From: Angelakisella sp.
Lineage (GTDB): Bacteria > Bacillota > Clostridia > Oscillospirales > Ruminococcaceae
Length of the DNA: 33,706 nt
Direction: 5' to 3'
Assembly (NCBI GenBank): GCA_020024515.1
Contig: JAHHTR010000010.1
Coordinates: 1-33,706, forward strand
Shown: piece by piece, positions 33,605-33,706 of the stretch
How positions within the stretch are numbered: position 1 is the first letter of the stretch
How the letters are laid out: every line of letters begins with the position of its first letter
Translations under genes and position numbers: made by a program
Notes under the pieces: model-generated
The model's input: the letters and a program-made list of their open reading frames with translations, nothing else
Told to the model about the DNA's origin: nothing
Database searches by the model: none

Positions 33605-33706
33605 CAACTAAACCTTTAACATTTTTTATTAAATAATATTAATTTTTGTATAAAATATAAAATATGAGTGTTTAAAAAAGTAAATTTTAACTATAAAATA
33701 TATGAG

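Noticed and set aside
1..33706. CRISPR arrays, tRNA, rRNA, prophage or a known defence system
   Set aside because: No regularly spaced repeats, no cloverleaf or CCA-ended segments, no phage structural genes, and no nuclease, toxin or reverse-transcriptase domains were seen.

Overview
The window is AT-rich DNA from a low-GC Gram-positive bacterium, most likely a member of the Clostridia. The support for this is indirect. Shine-Dalgarno sites are strong and sigma-A-type promoters are near consensus. The proteins include a NifU/NifS pair, a G5/3D cell-wall protein, MreBCD with a class B PBP2, a shared ECF transporter module next to truA, a DUF4358 lipoprotein and an EAL-HDOD protein. I cannot name the species.

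The left part (84-18358) is mostly on the plus strand. It opens with a GGDEF-EAL-PAS cyclic-di-GMP protein and a CheV chemotaxis coupling protein. Next comes a non-coding stretch holding a decayed IS3-family element, then nifU and nifS on the minus strand. After a divergent promoter region the plus strand resumes: a cysteine synthase homologue, a cytoplasmic GH13 amylase-type enzyme, a G5/3D cell-wall protein, a small unknown membrane protein, the tldD-tldE protease pair with a GNAT acetyltransferase, a MATE exporter, an HD-GYP phosphodiesterase and an NlpC/P60 peptidase. A short DUF378 gene lies on the minus strand among them.

The right part (18367-33503) is entirely on the minus strand. Read in the direction of transcription it holds ecfA1-ecfA2-ecfT-truA-dut-maf (vitamin uptake, tRNA modification, nucleotide-pool cleaning). 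It continues with mreB-mreC-mreD-mrdA (elongasome), an OGG1-type glycosylase, an SGNH hydrolase with a DUF4358 lipoprotein, a small membrane protein, an EAL-HDOD protein and a comM/yifB AAA+ protein.

Two themes recur. The first is second-messenger and chemotaxis signalling: GGDEF-EAL, HD-GYP, a catalytically dead EAL-HDOD, and CheV. The second is cell-wall growth and remodelling: MreBCD/PBP2, 3D protein, NlpC/P60, SGNH. Most of the window is housekeeping. I found no CRISPR array, tRNA, rRNA, prophage or clear new defence system. The most informative local signal is the IS3 remnant at 3331-3756. It sits exactly inside an 18-bp inverted repeat that looks like the original bidirectional terminator between cheV and nifU, and it carries two strong hairpins of its own.
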